Assembly: GCA_002337145.1 (NCBI GenBank)
Contig: DDFK01000002.1
Location: 964,490 to 1,028,489, forward strand
DNA length: 64,000 bases
Direction: 5' to 3'
DNA from: Chitinophagaceae bacterium UBA1930
Lineage (GTDB): Bacteria > Bacteroidota > Bacteroidia > Chitinophagales > Chitinophagaceae
Shown: positions 31,519 to 39,045 of the stretch, one piece after another
How the letters are laid out: each line of letters opens with the position of its first letter
Numbering within the stretch: the first letter of the stretch is position 1
Notes under the pieces: model-generated
The model's input: the letters and a program-made list of their open reading frames with translations, nothing else
Told to the model about the DNA's origin: nothing
The model's database searches: none
Position numbers and translations under genes: made by a program

Positions 31519-34095
31519 TTACTTATTCTGTTGCTCCCATAATTCCTGTAGCCTTTGTATGGTAGCCGGTGTGGTCACTTCATAGAAATTCTTTGCAATT
31601 TTTTCCTTGAATATGCTGCCGACCTTTATGTACTTCCGCTGGTCCAGTACTATTGTATCGTTGATGCTGTCATTGCTCACGAATGCATTAGCCTGCACGG
31701 CCTGTATGGCATTTTTGGGGGTCGGTGGTATAATACCGGTGCCAGTGTCCACGGGATCGCCGTCTGCAAAATCATTCCTTTCAAAGCTGTAGTATGTGCC
31801 GTGCCATTGCATGGAAATTGCTTCTATGCTGATACCGTTGGCTGTTTCCTTTTCTACAAGCCGTGGGTAGCTGATACGGTAACTGGGCTTGCTTTTGTAG
31901 CCCATCTTGTGCAGGCATTCCGTTACGTAGTTAGGTGCAAACTTTCCTTTCAGCAGGTCCTTGACTATTGCGTGCATTGGCATGTTTATGACCAGGTATT
32001 CCGTTGCATTGAACAGGTCCTCCAATGCGATACGCAGCAGCTTTTCAACTGTGGGCTTGCTGTTGTCCATGATGTTCTGCAATGCCTGCGTCCGTAGCAA
32101 CCTTGTTTCAAACCAGTGGCGTTCACGCCTGGGGCAAACAATTTCACGGCGGCTAAGGAATGACAGGAAAGCATTTGCTTCTTCACGCAATGTTTCCAGC
32201 AGGTCGACATTGCGTTTCTTTACGGTGGGTACCTCTATGATCCAGAAGCGTATTTCCTTTTCATCTATGTAGGCGAAGTTCCGCACGTTGTTGCTGTTCA
32301 GTACGAACTTGCCAAAGAAGGGCACTTTCTTCTGGTCCTTGCCCTTGCCCTCATCAATCGTGAAACTGCTTGTGCTTAAAGCCTTCACGCGTTCAAGCAC
32401 TATCAGCTTGTCGATCTTCGTTTCGTCAACGCCTATTATCAGCTTTCCGTTCCAGTGCCTGTTGAACTTGTTCTCCAGGTCCTGGTTGCCGATCACGATT
32501 GCATTTTCTGCAAACAGTATGCAGAGCCATTCAAGGAACTTGGTCTTGCCCGTCTGCCGCTCCTCGCTCACGGGGCACAGGATGGGGAGTATCTGCGTGG
32601 GGTACCTGAAAAGTATGGTCAGGTAGTCAAGGCCCATTTCCCAGCGTTCTATCTCATGGCCTGGTGAAAGTTCTATTTTGTCTTCTCCGAAAATATGCTT
32701 AAGGAAGTCGATGCTGTTGCTGTAGTCGCCTTCTTCCAGTTCATGCGGCAATGGTGAATAGCGGTTGTAGAAGCTGTCGATCACGGGCTGGAAATTCACA
32801 TGGTTGGGTATGTTCACGAACCCCTTGTACTTCTGTATGTGCTTGAAAATATCGTTGCCGAAATCGTCCTTTATAGTGGCCTTGTCCCGTGCATCCAGTA
32901 TGTCGTAATAGTTGCCCAGGTGGTCCGGCACACGCTGTTTCTCATAGTAGGTATCGCCTACACGTATGTAGCTGCTTGCATCCTTCGGTATCTTGACCAG
33001 GCACCTGTGTTCCTTGTCATTGTATTGGTAAATAGAACCATAGTAACGGAACTCCCGGTCCTTTATCTCCGGGCGTTTCTCAACATGGAACGAGTAGAAA
33101 TTGTTCACGTCGTCAAGGAAGAAATATTTCCTTACCCTGCTGGTGCCGAACGTTATCTCAATGCGGAAGGTGTATGTGAGCTGTTCCCTTTTCTTGTCGA
33201 AACTGTTGAACTCTTTTGCAATGGCCTTCGTTTCTTCAGGGAGGGCACACAGCAGGTCATCCAGCCCTTTGGGGTTGCCTTCCAGGTTGTCGCTGTCGAT
33301 GTGGGCAAAATACCGCTGCACGTTGTCCAGCTTGCTGGTAAGGTCATAGAAAGTGGATACGGAGCTGAAGAAACCGTGTGGACGTAGTGAGAGGTTCGGT
33401 ACAACGTCCTGCACCTTACCGTCAACTGTTTCTTTCCATTGTAGTTCCTTGCCGGTAAGGTTGCGGCAGTCACCATCCGTAAGCCATACCAGGCGTTCAT
33501 AACCGCATGCTGTTATAAGCCGTTTGATGTCGCCGTGCAGTTCCCCTGTTTCCCTGTCCTTAAGGCAGGTGATACTGGGTAGCCCTACACAGTCTATACC
33601 GTGCATACAGGCCTTGTATGCCTTGAAATAACCCTCGGTGAGGTAAAGCACTTCGGACTTTATTTTCTTCTCAAATTTGGCCACCAGTTGCGGCGGGAAG
33701 AAGGGCACAACTGGTTCGCCCTTTGGCATCAGGTACTTTATGATGCTGCCGTCCTTCTTTTCATGCGGTTCGTACAGCCTGGTTATCCTATAGGTCTGGT
33801 TCTTCCACCGGCTGCCTTCCTTGCTGTACGTGATCAGCAGCCTGTCCAGTGTATAGGCAAGTATGTCGATGCCCTTGTCACTGAGCGTGAAAATGGAATG
33901 TTTCACAAGCACGTTCTTCAATGTGCCCGGTTCCGTCTGTAGTATCTCTATGCTGTTGTTGGAGCTGTCGATACCGAGTGACTGCATGCGGCTGTTGAAA
34001 TACTCCTCAACAGGGTTCGCAGCCTTCACCGGTGCCGGTGTATCTATCAGCAGCTTTGCTTCTTCCGTAGTTTCTATGGGCTTCTTCTTTGGCAT
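31519..34095 (-). CDS. Replication protein: TOPRIM primase-like plus SF3 helicase
   Basis: 858 residues, the largest gene of the element. Residues about 147-215 look like a TOPRIM domain (VLYLTEGYFKAYKACMHG; LVWLTDGDC). Residues about 480-640 are a superfamily-3 helicase core with Walker A-like SEERQTGKTKF (510-520), Walker B KLIIGVDE (551-558), sensor FVLNSNN and an arginine-rich IRFWIIEVP. Residues 682-776 look like a winged-helix module that also occurs as two stand-alone proteins at 37.4-38.1 kb. The layout matches DUF5906-type primase-helicases of Bacteroidota elements. It would initiate and drive genome replication, with the host supplying the polymerase. Confidence 0.78.
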   Translation of the reverse strand: MPKKKPIETTEEAKLLIDTPAPVKAANPVEEYFNSRMQSLGIDSSNNSIEILQTEPGTLKNVLVKHSIFTLSDKGIDILAYTLDRLLITYSKEGSRWKNQTYRITRLYEPHEKKDGSIIKYLMPKGEPVVPFFPPQLVAKFEKKIKSEVLYLTEGYFKAYKACMHGIDCVGLPSITCLKDRETGELHGDIKRLITACGYERLVWLTDGDCRNLTGKELQWKETVDGKVQDVVPNLSLRPHGFFSSVSTFYDLTSKLDNVQRYFAHIDSDNLEGNPKGLDDLLCALPEETKAIAKEFNSFDKKREQLTYTFRIEITFGTSRVRKYFFLDDVNNFYSFHVEKRPEIKDREFRYYGSIYQYNDKEHRCLVKIPKDASSYIRVGDTYYEKQRVPDHLGNYYDILDARDKATIKDDFGNDIFKHIQKYKGFVNIPNHVNFQPVIDSFYNRYSPLPHELEEGDYSNSIDFLKHIFGEDKIELSPGHEIERWEMGLDYLTILFRYPTQILPILCPVSEERQTGKTKFLEWLCILFAENAIVIGNQDLENKFNRHWNGKLIIGVDETKIDKLIVLERVKALSTSSFTIDEGKGKDQKKVPFFGKFVLNSNNVRNFAYIDEKEIRFWIIEVPTVKKRNVDLLETLREEANAFLSFLSRREIVCPRRERHWFETRLLRTQALQNIMDNSKPTVEKLLRIALEDLFNATEYLVINMPMHAIVKDLLKGKFAPNYVTECLHKMGYKSKPSYRISYPRLVEKETANGISIEAISMQWHGTYYSFERNDFADGDPVDTGTGIIPPTPKNAIQAVQANAFVSNDSINDTIVLDQRKYIKVGSIFKEKIAKNFYEVTTPATIQRLQELWEQQNK

Positions 34096-34104
34096 CGTTG
34101 GGGT

Positions 34105-34407
34105 TTATTTGCCTGGTGCGAAATGCTGTATCAGTTGCAGGTCCGTTTCCTGCGTTGTTTCCCTTAAATACTCCCTTACCTCGGTGCATTTAAGGGCAAT
34201 GTTCCTGTACATGGCCAGTTGTGCATCGGTCATGCGTGGGAACTTCATAGAGGCCTGTATGGGTTGCGTGTCGTTCTGCAAGTGCCTTTGGCATTCATTG
34301 AAAAGGCACTCCAGGCCCTTGTAGAAAATGCACCTTAGTTTGGTGGGTATCGCATCTATTGCCAACTGGTCAATAGTCAATAGCATTTCTGTTGTCTGTG
34401 CATCCAT
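34105..34407 (-). CDS. Hypothetical protein (100 aa)
   Basis: Helical soluble protein from the ATG at 34,407 (MDAQTTEMLL), with LRCIFYKGLECLFNECQRHL and AQLAMYRNIALKCTEVREYL. It lies 9 bp upstream of the primase-helicase gene. No family recognised. Confidence 0.55.
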   Translation of the reverse strand: MDAQTTEMLLTIDQLAIDAIPTKLRCIFYKGLECLFNECQRHLQNDTQPIQASMKFPRMTDAQLAMYRNIALKCTEVREYLRETTQETDLQLIQHFAPGK

Positions 34408-34411
34408 AGTT

Positions 34412-34582
34412 TTATTGTTTAGGTCTTTTGAAGTAAAAAGTGATTTTGGTATAGCCACTAGCGGTTGTTTTTGTAAAAACTGAAACCAGTTCCCACCCTT
34501 CCTGGCCCAACCTGTTCAACAGGTCATCTTGATCCACTGTAACCGAAAATGATACATGTATTTTGTACTCCCATTGCTGCAT
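34412..34582 (-). CDS. DUF4177-like small protein
   Basis: 56 residues from the ATG at 34,582. MQQWEYKIHVSFSV at the start, then LLNRLGQEGWELVSVF and FYFKRPKQ match the DUF4177 pattern (WEYK, LG-x-EGWELV, FKR). The family is widespread in phages and bacteria; its role is unknown. Confidence 0.65.
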   Translation of the reverse strand: MQQWEYKIHVSFSVTVDQDDLLNRLGQEGWELVSVFTKTTASGYTKITFYFKRPKQ

Positions 34583-34601
34583 AGAAAAGTTGTTTAAAGT
34601 G

Positions 34602-34943
34602 TTAGTCAAAAAGTAGCCTGTCCTCTGTGAAGATGTTGCCTTGCAGTTCCTTTCTACTGTTGTAGCATTCGTACCTTACCCGGAACTCTATAGGGGGCTT
34701 CTGTATCGCTATCTTGACAAAGGCATTGACTGTCCTGTCGTCCGTGTAGACTGTCCTGACAAACTCGTAACTATTGCAGTTGGCGTTGTATAGGTACATA
34801 TTTGCAAAGGCCCTGTTCTCCCGTGGTGTGCCCAGTACAATGTCAATGATCGCCTGTGCCTGCTGCTCTGTCAAGGTTACAGTGCCGTGGCTCTGGTCGG
34901 CCATGTAGCTGATTATTTGCTGGTGCTTATGGCTCATCGTCAT
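34602..34943 (-). CDS. Hypothetical protein (113 aa)
   Basis: No recognised motif. Two in-frame ATGs two codons apart are possible starts. It overlaps the upstream 41-residue gene by 17 nt. Contains a beta-rich C-terminus (RVRYECYNSRKELQGNIF). Confidence 0.5.
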   Translation of the reverse strand: MTMSHKHQQIISYMADQSHGTVTLTEQQAQAIIDIVLGTPRENRAFANMYLYNANCNSYEFVRTVYTDDRTVNAFVKIAIQKPPIEFRVRYECYNSRKELQGNIFTEDRLLFD

Positions 34944-35052
34944 TGAATATTTTGGGGTTAAGGAGAATGGCTATTTCAATGGCAAGCAGGAAGGGAACCG
35001 ACAATAAAAATTCAATTGCCTGCCTGGCTTTTGATGCAATTGTTTTTTTCAT
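34927..35052 (-). CDS. 41-residue membrane-associated peptide
   Basis: From the ATG at 35,052: a basic start (MKKTIASKARQAI) then one hydrophobic segment (FLLSVPFLLAIEIAILL) and a polar end. Overlaps the downstream gene. Function unknown. Confidence 0.45.
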   Translation of the reverse strand: MKKTIASKARQAIEFLLSVPFLLAIEIAILLNPKIFNDDEP

Positions 35053-35054
35053 GG

Positions 35055-35261
35055 CTACTTCCATTTGATTTTGAAAAGAGCAACAACCCGCCCGATCTTA
35101 GGGTTTGGTTTTGGGTTCCACCCAACTACCTGCAATGCCTTTGACGAAGTGCAAAAGGTGCACACATAGCCATTAGAATGGTTCGTTTGGACTAGATAGT
35201 CGCAAAAATTGAATTGGCGGTTATTGAACGGGTCAACTAACTGAAGATGTCTTATTCTCAT
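35055..35261 (-). CDS. Hypothetical protein (68 aa)
   Basis: Small protein with two cysteine pairs loosely spaced (FCDYL, CTFC), possibly metal-binding. Its start overlaps the previous stop (ATGA). Confidence 0.5.
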   Translation of the reverse strand: MRIRHLQLVDPFNNRQFNFCDYLVQTNHSNGYVCTFCTSSKALQVVGWNPKPNPKIGRVVALFKIKWK

Positions 35262-35452
35262 GGCCGTACTGTTTTAGAGTTTTCCAATGCTTCCTTTGCC
35301 TGTTTGAGCAGGCCCTTTGCTATTTCCAGTTTCGAGCGGAAATAGTTCCTGCGTGTGAACCTTTTTTCATTGTCCAGTTTGTCCTGCCAGTACGAAACAT
35401 CATCGTGGCAGTTGTTGACGGCAATCTCCAGGTTGTCTGTTGTTATTTTCAT
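35258..35452 (-). CDS. Hypothetical coiled-coil protein (64 aa)
   Basis: Charged helical protein (YWQDKLDNEKRFTRRNYFRS, then KLEIAKGLLKQAKEALE). Overlaps the next gene by 4 nt. No family recognised. Confidence 0.5.
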   Translation of the reverse strand: MKITTDNLEIAVNNCHDDVSYWQDKLDNEKRFTRRNYFRSKLEIAKGLLKQAKEALENSKTVRP

Positions 35453-35469
35453 GTTGAGTGGTTTAGTGC

Positions 35470-36027
35470 TTATGCGGCAAGTAGTTCAAGTAATTTGTGG
35501 GCCATTGCTTTGTAAAGGGCTTTTATTGCATCTTCCCAAGCGGTAAGGGCAGCTGCATAACATGTGGTAGGTTCGGCTGCGTAACAGGCTGCGGCTGTTG
35601 TGGCATAGTCAATGCTTTGGTCAACATAGCCAAATGCAGAAGCGACAGCGGAGTAAAGGCATAAATAATTGGCTGTCGCTAAATATGATTCTTTCAGTTG
35701 TGGAGTGGCAGCGATATAGGCATTACCGCAAACCGTTCCAGCTTGCATGATAGTTTCGAAATCCTTTTCTCGCAAAGCAGAAACCCTAAAATTGTTGCCT
35801 AGCATATCTGCTATGTCCTGAATGGTTTTTGCATCGCCAGTGTTTGCATGGTTGATCATGCCGTATTCGTTGTCAGTAAGCATCCATACAAAAAAACGGT
35901 TATAGACCCCATCTGAATGATTGCATGTTTTCATTGAACGCAGGCACCTATGCCTGAAATCCAAGTCATCATCAATGCTTAATCCCCTTGATATTTTGTC
36001 GACCATTTTTATAAGAAAGTTGTTCAT
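35470..36027 (-). CDS. Ala-rich helical protein, paralogue of the upstream gene
   Basis: 185 residues from the ATG at 36,027. FFVWMLTDNEYGMINHANTG, then IQDIADMLG aligns with the upstream protein's FFIWLLVDKDFGVINFATSD, then IKDVADLLE. The C-terminal half is an Ala/Tyr/Cys-rich helical array (YATTAAACYAAEPTTCYAAA) ending KLLELLAA. Function unknown; repetitive Ala-rich proteins of this shape are sometimes called immunity proteins in annotations, but I cannot support that here. Confidence 0.58.
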   Translation of the reverse strand: MNNFLIKMVDKISRGLSIDDDLDFRHRCLRSMKTCNHSDGVYNRFFVWMLTDNEYGMINHANTGDAKTIQDIADMLGNNFRVSALREKDFETIMQAGTVCGNAYIAATPQLKESYLATANYLCLYSAVASAFGYVDQSIDYATTAAACYAAEPTTCYAAALTAWEDAIKALYKAMAHKLLELLAA

Positions 36028-36053
36028 TGTATAGGTTGATTGGTTAAGAGATC

Positions 36054-36575
36054 TTATGCTTCCAGCAGTACAAGTATTTTTTGGAACATCCTTTTGTAAA
36101 AGCCACGACCATGTACAAGAGCAGCGGCGTTGACAGCTTCGACAGAGCCGAATGCGATACATACGGCTGTAGCTATTGCACATGTGGCAGGGAAGCCATG
36201 AAAAAATGGAAAGAATTCGGGAGGGAACGAATTGGCGGCAACTGTTCTTGCTGCTTTCGCTGATAGCAAGAACTTTATACGGTCAACAGGATTTGTTAGT
36301 GATTTTTCAAGAAGGTCCGCAACGTCTTTAATTGCCATTTTGCCAATATCGCTTGTTGCAAAATTTATGACACCAAAGTCCTTGTCTACAAGTAGCCATA
36401 TAAAAAACTCCTTATGGATGTTGTTCAAGTCTTTTCCTACAGGAACCGAAGTGATGAATGCGGTATTGAAAAAGTCGTAATCGCTATAACACATTTCTAG
36501 AGAAATCCTGTGTACGAGGTTTGAAAGTTTTTCTGGTACACCCATTTTCCGATGAATTAAATTGATATAGTCCAT
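36054..36575 (-). CDS. Helical protein, first of a tandem paralogous pair
   Basis: 173 residues. FFIWLLVDKDFGVINFATSD and IKDVADLLEKSL are shared with the next gene, as is the hydrophobic end (KRMFQKILVLLEA). The two genes are 26 bp apart, so they arose by tandem duplication and have diverged strongly. Function unknown. Confidence 0.58.
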   Translation of the reverse strand: MDYINLIHRKMGVPEKLSNLVHRISLEMCYSDYDFFNTAFITSVPVGKDLNNIHKEFFIWLLVDKDFGVINFATSDIGKMAIKDVADLLEKSLTNPVDRIKFLLSAKAARTVAANSFPPEFFPFFHGFPATCAIATAVCIAFGSVEAVNAAALVHGRGFYKRMFQKILVLLEA

Positions 36576-36592
36576 GTGCCTTTATTTAATGA

Positions 36593-36817
36593 TTAAGAAA
36601 AAATTTGCTGTGAAACAATCGTGTTCAATGGCTCGTAAATGAACTTCCTGTAGGCTTCGGCAATGGTGTCCGTTTCCGCTTCCGTGAGCGGGTTGCATTG
36701 GTTCATCTTCCTGTAGTAAGTGGATTGGCTCCACCCATTGTTCTCCATTATGTAGTCCTTCGCCTTGCGGTACGCACCAGCATACTTCTTTATTGCCTGT
36801 ATGGATTCGTTGTTCAT
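36593..36817 (-). CDS. Small DNA-binding-like protein (74 aa)
   Basis: From the ATG at 36,817. YIMENNGWSQSTYYRKMNQC looks like a helix-turn-helix recognition region in a helical protein. A transcriptional role in early control is inferred. It overlaps nothing once the internal start is used. Confidence 0.5.
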   Translation of the reverse strand: MNNESIQAIKKYAGAYRKAKDYIMENNGWSQSTYYRKMNQCNPLTEAETDTIAEAYRKFIYEPLNTIVSQQIFS

Positions 36818-36828
36818 GTAGGGTTGGT

Positions 36829-37044
36829 TTAACTGTGTGGGTTGCAACTGAAACATTCTTCTGAATGGGTGACCATCAGGTAACTGACATTGCCAGTTGT
36901 CTTGTTCTTCCTTCTTTTCATGCCACCTTTCAGTAGGTCGGCAACTTTAATTTTCAGCTTGTGGCCGGTGTGGTCAATGTCGTTGCATCCACATTTGCAG
37001 ATGTTGTGGTAAATGATGTTTTTTTCTGTTACTGGCCTTGACAT
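36829..37044 (-). CDS. Cysteine-containing small protein (71 aa)
   Basis: CKCGCNDIDHTGH and ECFSCNPHS suggest a zinc site, with KIKVADLLKGGMKRRKN between them. It begins after the early terminator at 37.1 kb. Function unknown. Confidence 0.5.
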   Translation of the reverse strand: MSRPVTEKNIIYHNICKCGCNDIDHTGHKLKIKVADLLKGGMKRRKNKTTGNVSYLMVTHSEECFSCNPHS

Positions 37045-37065
37045 GCTAACGGTTTTTATGGGTGG

Positions 37066-37097
37066 GAAAAAGAGGTGGCAGCTTCAACACTGCCACC
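37066..37097 (-). terminator. Terminator of the first early unit
   Basis: Perfect 8-bp stem GGTGGCAG / CTGCCACC with an 8-nt loop and a TCTTTTTC end on the minus strand. It separates the three repressor-proximal genes from the rest of the early block. Confidence 0.8.
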
Positions 37098-37143
37098 CGG
37101 CCAACAACTAACCATTGGTGGATTGTGTGGGGGTATAAACAGC

Positions 37144-37437
37144 TTAGGTGGCAACAGTTTTCTTCTTTAACAAATCCTTGTGCTGCTGCGTGAACAGTTG
37201 GCTTTCGGTTTGCATCTGGAAAAATTCTAAAACCGAACCGATGATCAAATGGTTGATGCTAGTTGCATTCCCAGCAGGTATCTTAAGCCAATCTTGTACT
37301 GTTCTAATGTTCTTCGATTTACAGTGCTTCTGTAAATCTTCCACGCCTTGTTTAATGTTCAATTCGCCATAGCTGTTACGCAGTAGTTCAGCTATACGGT
37401 ACTTGGGAAAATGCGAAACTGTTTGAGTGTTGCTCAT
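37144..37437 (-). CDS. Probable DNA-binding regulator (97 aa)
   Basis: Helical protein with SKNIRTVQDWLKIPAGNATS that looks like a helix-turn-helix region. Third gene of the early unit divergent from the repressor, a place typical of Cro-like or anti-repressor genes. The assignment rests on position and a weak motif. Confidence 0.45.
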   Translation of the reverse strand: MSNTQTVSHFPKYRIAELLRNSYGELNIKQGVEDLQKHCKSKNIRTVQDWLKIPAGNATSINHLIIGSVLEFFQMQTESQLFTQQHKDLLKKKTVAT

Positions 37438-37447
37438 AACGGAGTGG

Positions 37448-37765
37448 TTATTTATTGTCTAAATCTGAAAGCTGGAAAGTGTAGTACTGTCTGTGAAAGA
37501 TTACATTGAGAATAGAGCCGTCTTCCAATATTCTAGGGTATTGTAAGCGTGCCATATAATAACTGAGCCTGTAGCCCATTCTGTGAAGTACAGCGGCAAC
37601 ATCAGGTTGGGCCTCTCGGTTCAGTCCAATTGTGGACGTTATTGCATCAAGTGGCATTTTTATTTCCGTGACACCTGATTTCTTGAACAGTTCCGCAAAA
37701 GCCTTTTCCAGTAGCTTCTCAATACTTGCAGTTCCTGTTACATGTGTGGAAGTTGTTGCTTTCAT
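37448..37765 (-). CDS. Stand-alone copy of the primase-helicase C-terminal winged-helix module
   Basis: 105 residues. IEKLLEKAFAELFKKSG, VLHRMGYRLSYYMARLQYPR and the end YYTFQLSDLDN align with residues 682-776 of the primase-helicase (VEKLLRIALEDLFNATE, CLHKMGYKSKPSYRISYPRL, YYSFERNDF) and with the next upstream gene. It may compete with or assist the replication protein at its DNA or protein target. Confidence 0.6.
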   Translation of the reverse strand: MKATTSTHVTGTASIEKLLEKAFAELFKKSGVTEIKMPLDAITSTIGLNREAQPDVAAVLHRMGYRLSYYMARLQYPRILEDGSILNVIFHRQYYTFQLSDLDNK

Positions 37766-37770
37766 GTTGA

Positions 37771-38082
37771 TTAGTTGTTTAAGTCGTTAATATGAAACAG
37801 GATACCGCAGCCATAGAAACGGACAAAAGAATAGCCGCCATGCCTTTCTTTTTTAGGTACGCTATGTGAAGATGTTTCGTGTAGTGTATATCCGAGGGAG
37901 ATCAGAAAGTCTTTGACTAGTGTGTACTGAAACTGATTGTCCAACAGATCCCCTACAATTGATTCGAATGGGACAAATAAGACCTCTTTGCCTGTTGCCT
38001 TAAACAACTTCAATAAAGAGAGTTTCAACGCTGGCTCTAATCGGTTCCTGACTTGGTCAAGAGTTAGGATTGTTGGTTTCAT
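37771..38082 (-). CDS. Stand-alone winged-helix-like module, first early gene
   Basis: 103 residues. LEPALKLSLLKLFKATGKEV, FLISLGYTLHETSSHSVPKK and ILFHINDLNN share the pattern seen in the following gene and in the C-terminus of the primase-helicase. As the gene nearest the divergent promoter, it should be the first one expressed on induction. A regulatory role is inferred. Confidence 0.58.
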   Translation of the reverse strand: MKPTILTLDQVRNRLEPALKLSLLKLFKATGKEVLFVPFESIVGDLLDNQFQYTLVKDFLISLGYTLHETSSHSVPKKERHGGYSFVRFYGCGILFHINDLNN

Positions 38083-38181
38083 TTTCCTTACGTATTAAAA
38101 AAGTGAATTAAAATCGTTCATGTCTTGGGGTCAGCTTACCGATGTGTTTGCGGCTGGCATCTGGTAAAGTTTTAAATTGCA

Positions 38182-38203
38182 CCGACTGCGTTTTTGTAGT
38201 CGG
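38182..38203. repeat. Short inverted repeat in the early control region
   Basis: CCGACT (38,182-38,187) and AGTCGG (38,198-38,203) flank a 10-nt loop in the 199-bp region between the early genes and the repressor. Possible leader hairpin. Confidence 0.4.
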
Positions 38204-38222
38204 GTGAATAATTGCTTATGGA

Positions 38223-38248
38223 TGTAAAAATGTAGAAATGATTTTACA
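38223..38248. promoter_or_regulatory. Candidate repressor operator
   Basis: A 26-bp imperfect dyad, TGTAAAA (38,223-38,229) against TTTTACA (38,242-38,248), lies 33 bp before the repressor gene in the divergent control region. Position and symmetry suit a regulator site. Confidence 0.4.
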
Positions 38249-38281
38249 AAAACAAGTAATTGACTAATTATTTTTTCAAAA

Positions 38282-38704
38282 ATGAATACTCCTGGGGAAA
38301 GAATTTTATACTTTATTGATTCTAAGGGCTTTGGCGAGAATAGGAAAGGTAAAAGTATGCGAGCTTTTTATGCATTAGTTGATATACCAAATGGTAGTTT
38401 TAAAGCAGACAGGGCTGTTGGTTCTGATAATTTGTCAAAAGTTTTTGACAAATATCCTGAATTGAATATGGATTGGGTAATAACAGGAAGAGGCAAAATG
38501 TTGTTGGAGTCGGCCGCAGAAAGTGCAATTGCTGTAGAAAAAAACAATTATGGGTTGAACTTAATAGACAAAACAACAACTGAATTAACCATGATTGCTT
38601 TAATTAACCTTACAGACGCTCACAGACAGTTAAGCGAGAGTAATAATACTTTAGCTAACAACAATAAAGAGTTAATAGAATTAGTAAGAACAAATTCAAA
38701 ATAA
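38282..38704 (+). CDS. Repressor-like helix-turn-helix protein
   Basis: 140 residues. The N-terminal part has the layout of Bacteroidota XRE-type phage regulators: ERILYFIDSKG, an SMRAFYALVDIPNGSF helix pair, and the hallmark YPELNMDWVITGRGKML. The C-terminal 60 residues form a coiled coil (LSESNNTLANNNKELIELV), likely for dimerisation; there is no LexA-like peptidase part. It is divergent from the early genes and close to attR, the usual place for a lysogeny repressor. Confidence 0.75.
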   Translation: MNTPGERILYFIDSKGFGENRKGKSMRAFYALVDIPNGSFKADRAVGSDNLSKVFDKYPELNMDWVITGRGKMLLESAAESAIAVEKNNYGLNLIDKTTTELTMIALINLTDAHRQLSESNNTLANNNKELIELVRTNSK

Positions 38705-38709
38705 AATTT

Positions 38710-38961
38710 ATGGAAATCAAAACAGTAGAAGAAAGGGCAATGCGACAAGCCACAATGACAGCTCATTTTTATTTACAAGAAGCAGTTAAACATATCGACT
38801 CTGTTTTTGGTGCAAACTATGCAAAATTACACCCGGAATTAGTAACGGCTTTTTTAAAAACATGTGCTGCAGATAATCATACAATGTTAATTTATGATGG
38901 CATTGAGAGAATAAAAACCGCATTACATGCAATAGCCGAATCGATGGAAAACACAAACTAG
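38710..38961 (+). CDS. Small protein cotranscribed with the repressor (83 aa)
   Basis: Helical protein (ATMTAHFYLQEAVKHIDSVF, LVTAFLKTCAADNHTMLIYD) 5 bp after the repressor gene. No family recognised. It may be a repressor partner, a superinfection-exclusion protein or a lysogenic conversion gene. Confidence 0.55.
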   Translation: MEIKTVEERAMRQATMTAHFYLQEAVKHIDSVFGANYAKLHPELVTAFLKTCAADNHTMLIYDGIERIKTALHAIAESMENTN

Positions 38962-39023
38962 AGAACTAGTACACAGACCATGATATACCACGTAAGGACT
39001 TGGGAAACAATTGCAAGGAGGAC

Positions 39024-39039
39024 TCCCTTCCTCACCGCA
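39024..39039 (+). repeat. attR core (16-bp direct repeat)
   Basis: Exact copy of the tRNA-Ser 3' end at 13,589-13,604. Sequence right of it is host. Confidence 0.92.
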
Positions 39040-39045
39040 ACAAAG

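Larger units (their letters stand above)
13589..39039. mobile_element. Integrated provirus of a tailless, membrane-containing virus (putative)
   Basis: A 25.4-kb element bounded by a 16-bp repeat derived from tRNA-Ser. It encodes a tyrosine integrase next to attL and a repressor-like protein next to attR, with nearly all other genes on the minus strand. The late block contains a HerA/FtsK-like ATPase, a candidate jelly-roll capsid protein, many single-helix membrane proteins, peptidoglycan-directed enzymes and spike-like proteins. It has no terminase, portal or tail gene. The early block has a TOPRIM-SF3 primase-helicase and methyltransferases. Genes are tightly packed, often overlapping by 1-4 nt, and only two small remnants or frame breaks are seen, so it appears intact. 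The virion type is inferred from gene content. Confidence 0.85.

Noticed and set aside
13589..39039. Ordinary tailed (Caudoviricetes) prophage
   Set aside because: No gene on the correct strand is long enough or similar to terminase large subunit, portal, tape measure or tail sheath. The late genes are almost all short and many have a membrane helix.
13589..39039. Conjugative or mobilisable element
   Set aside because: No relaxase, TraG/VirD4-type coupling protein or Tra proteins were seen.
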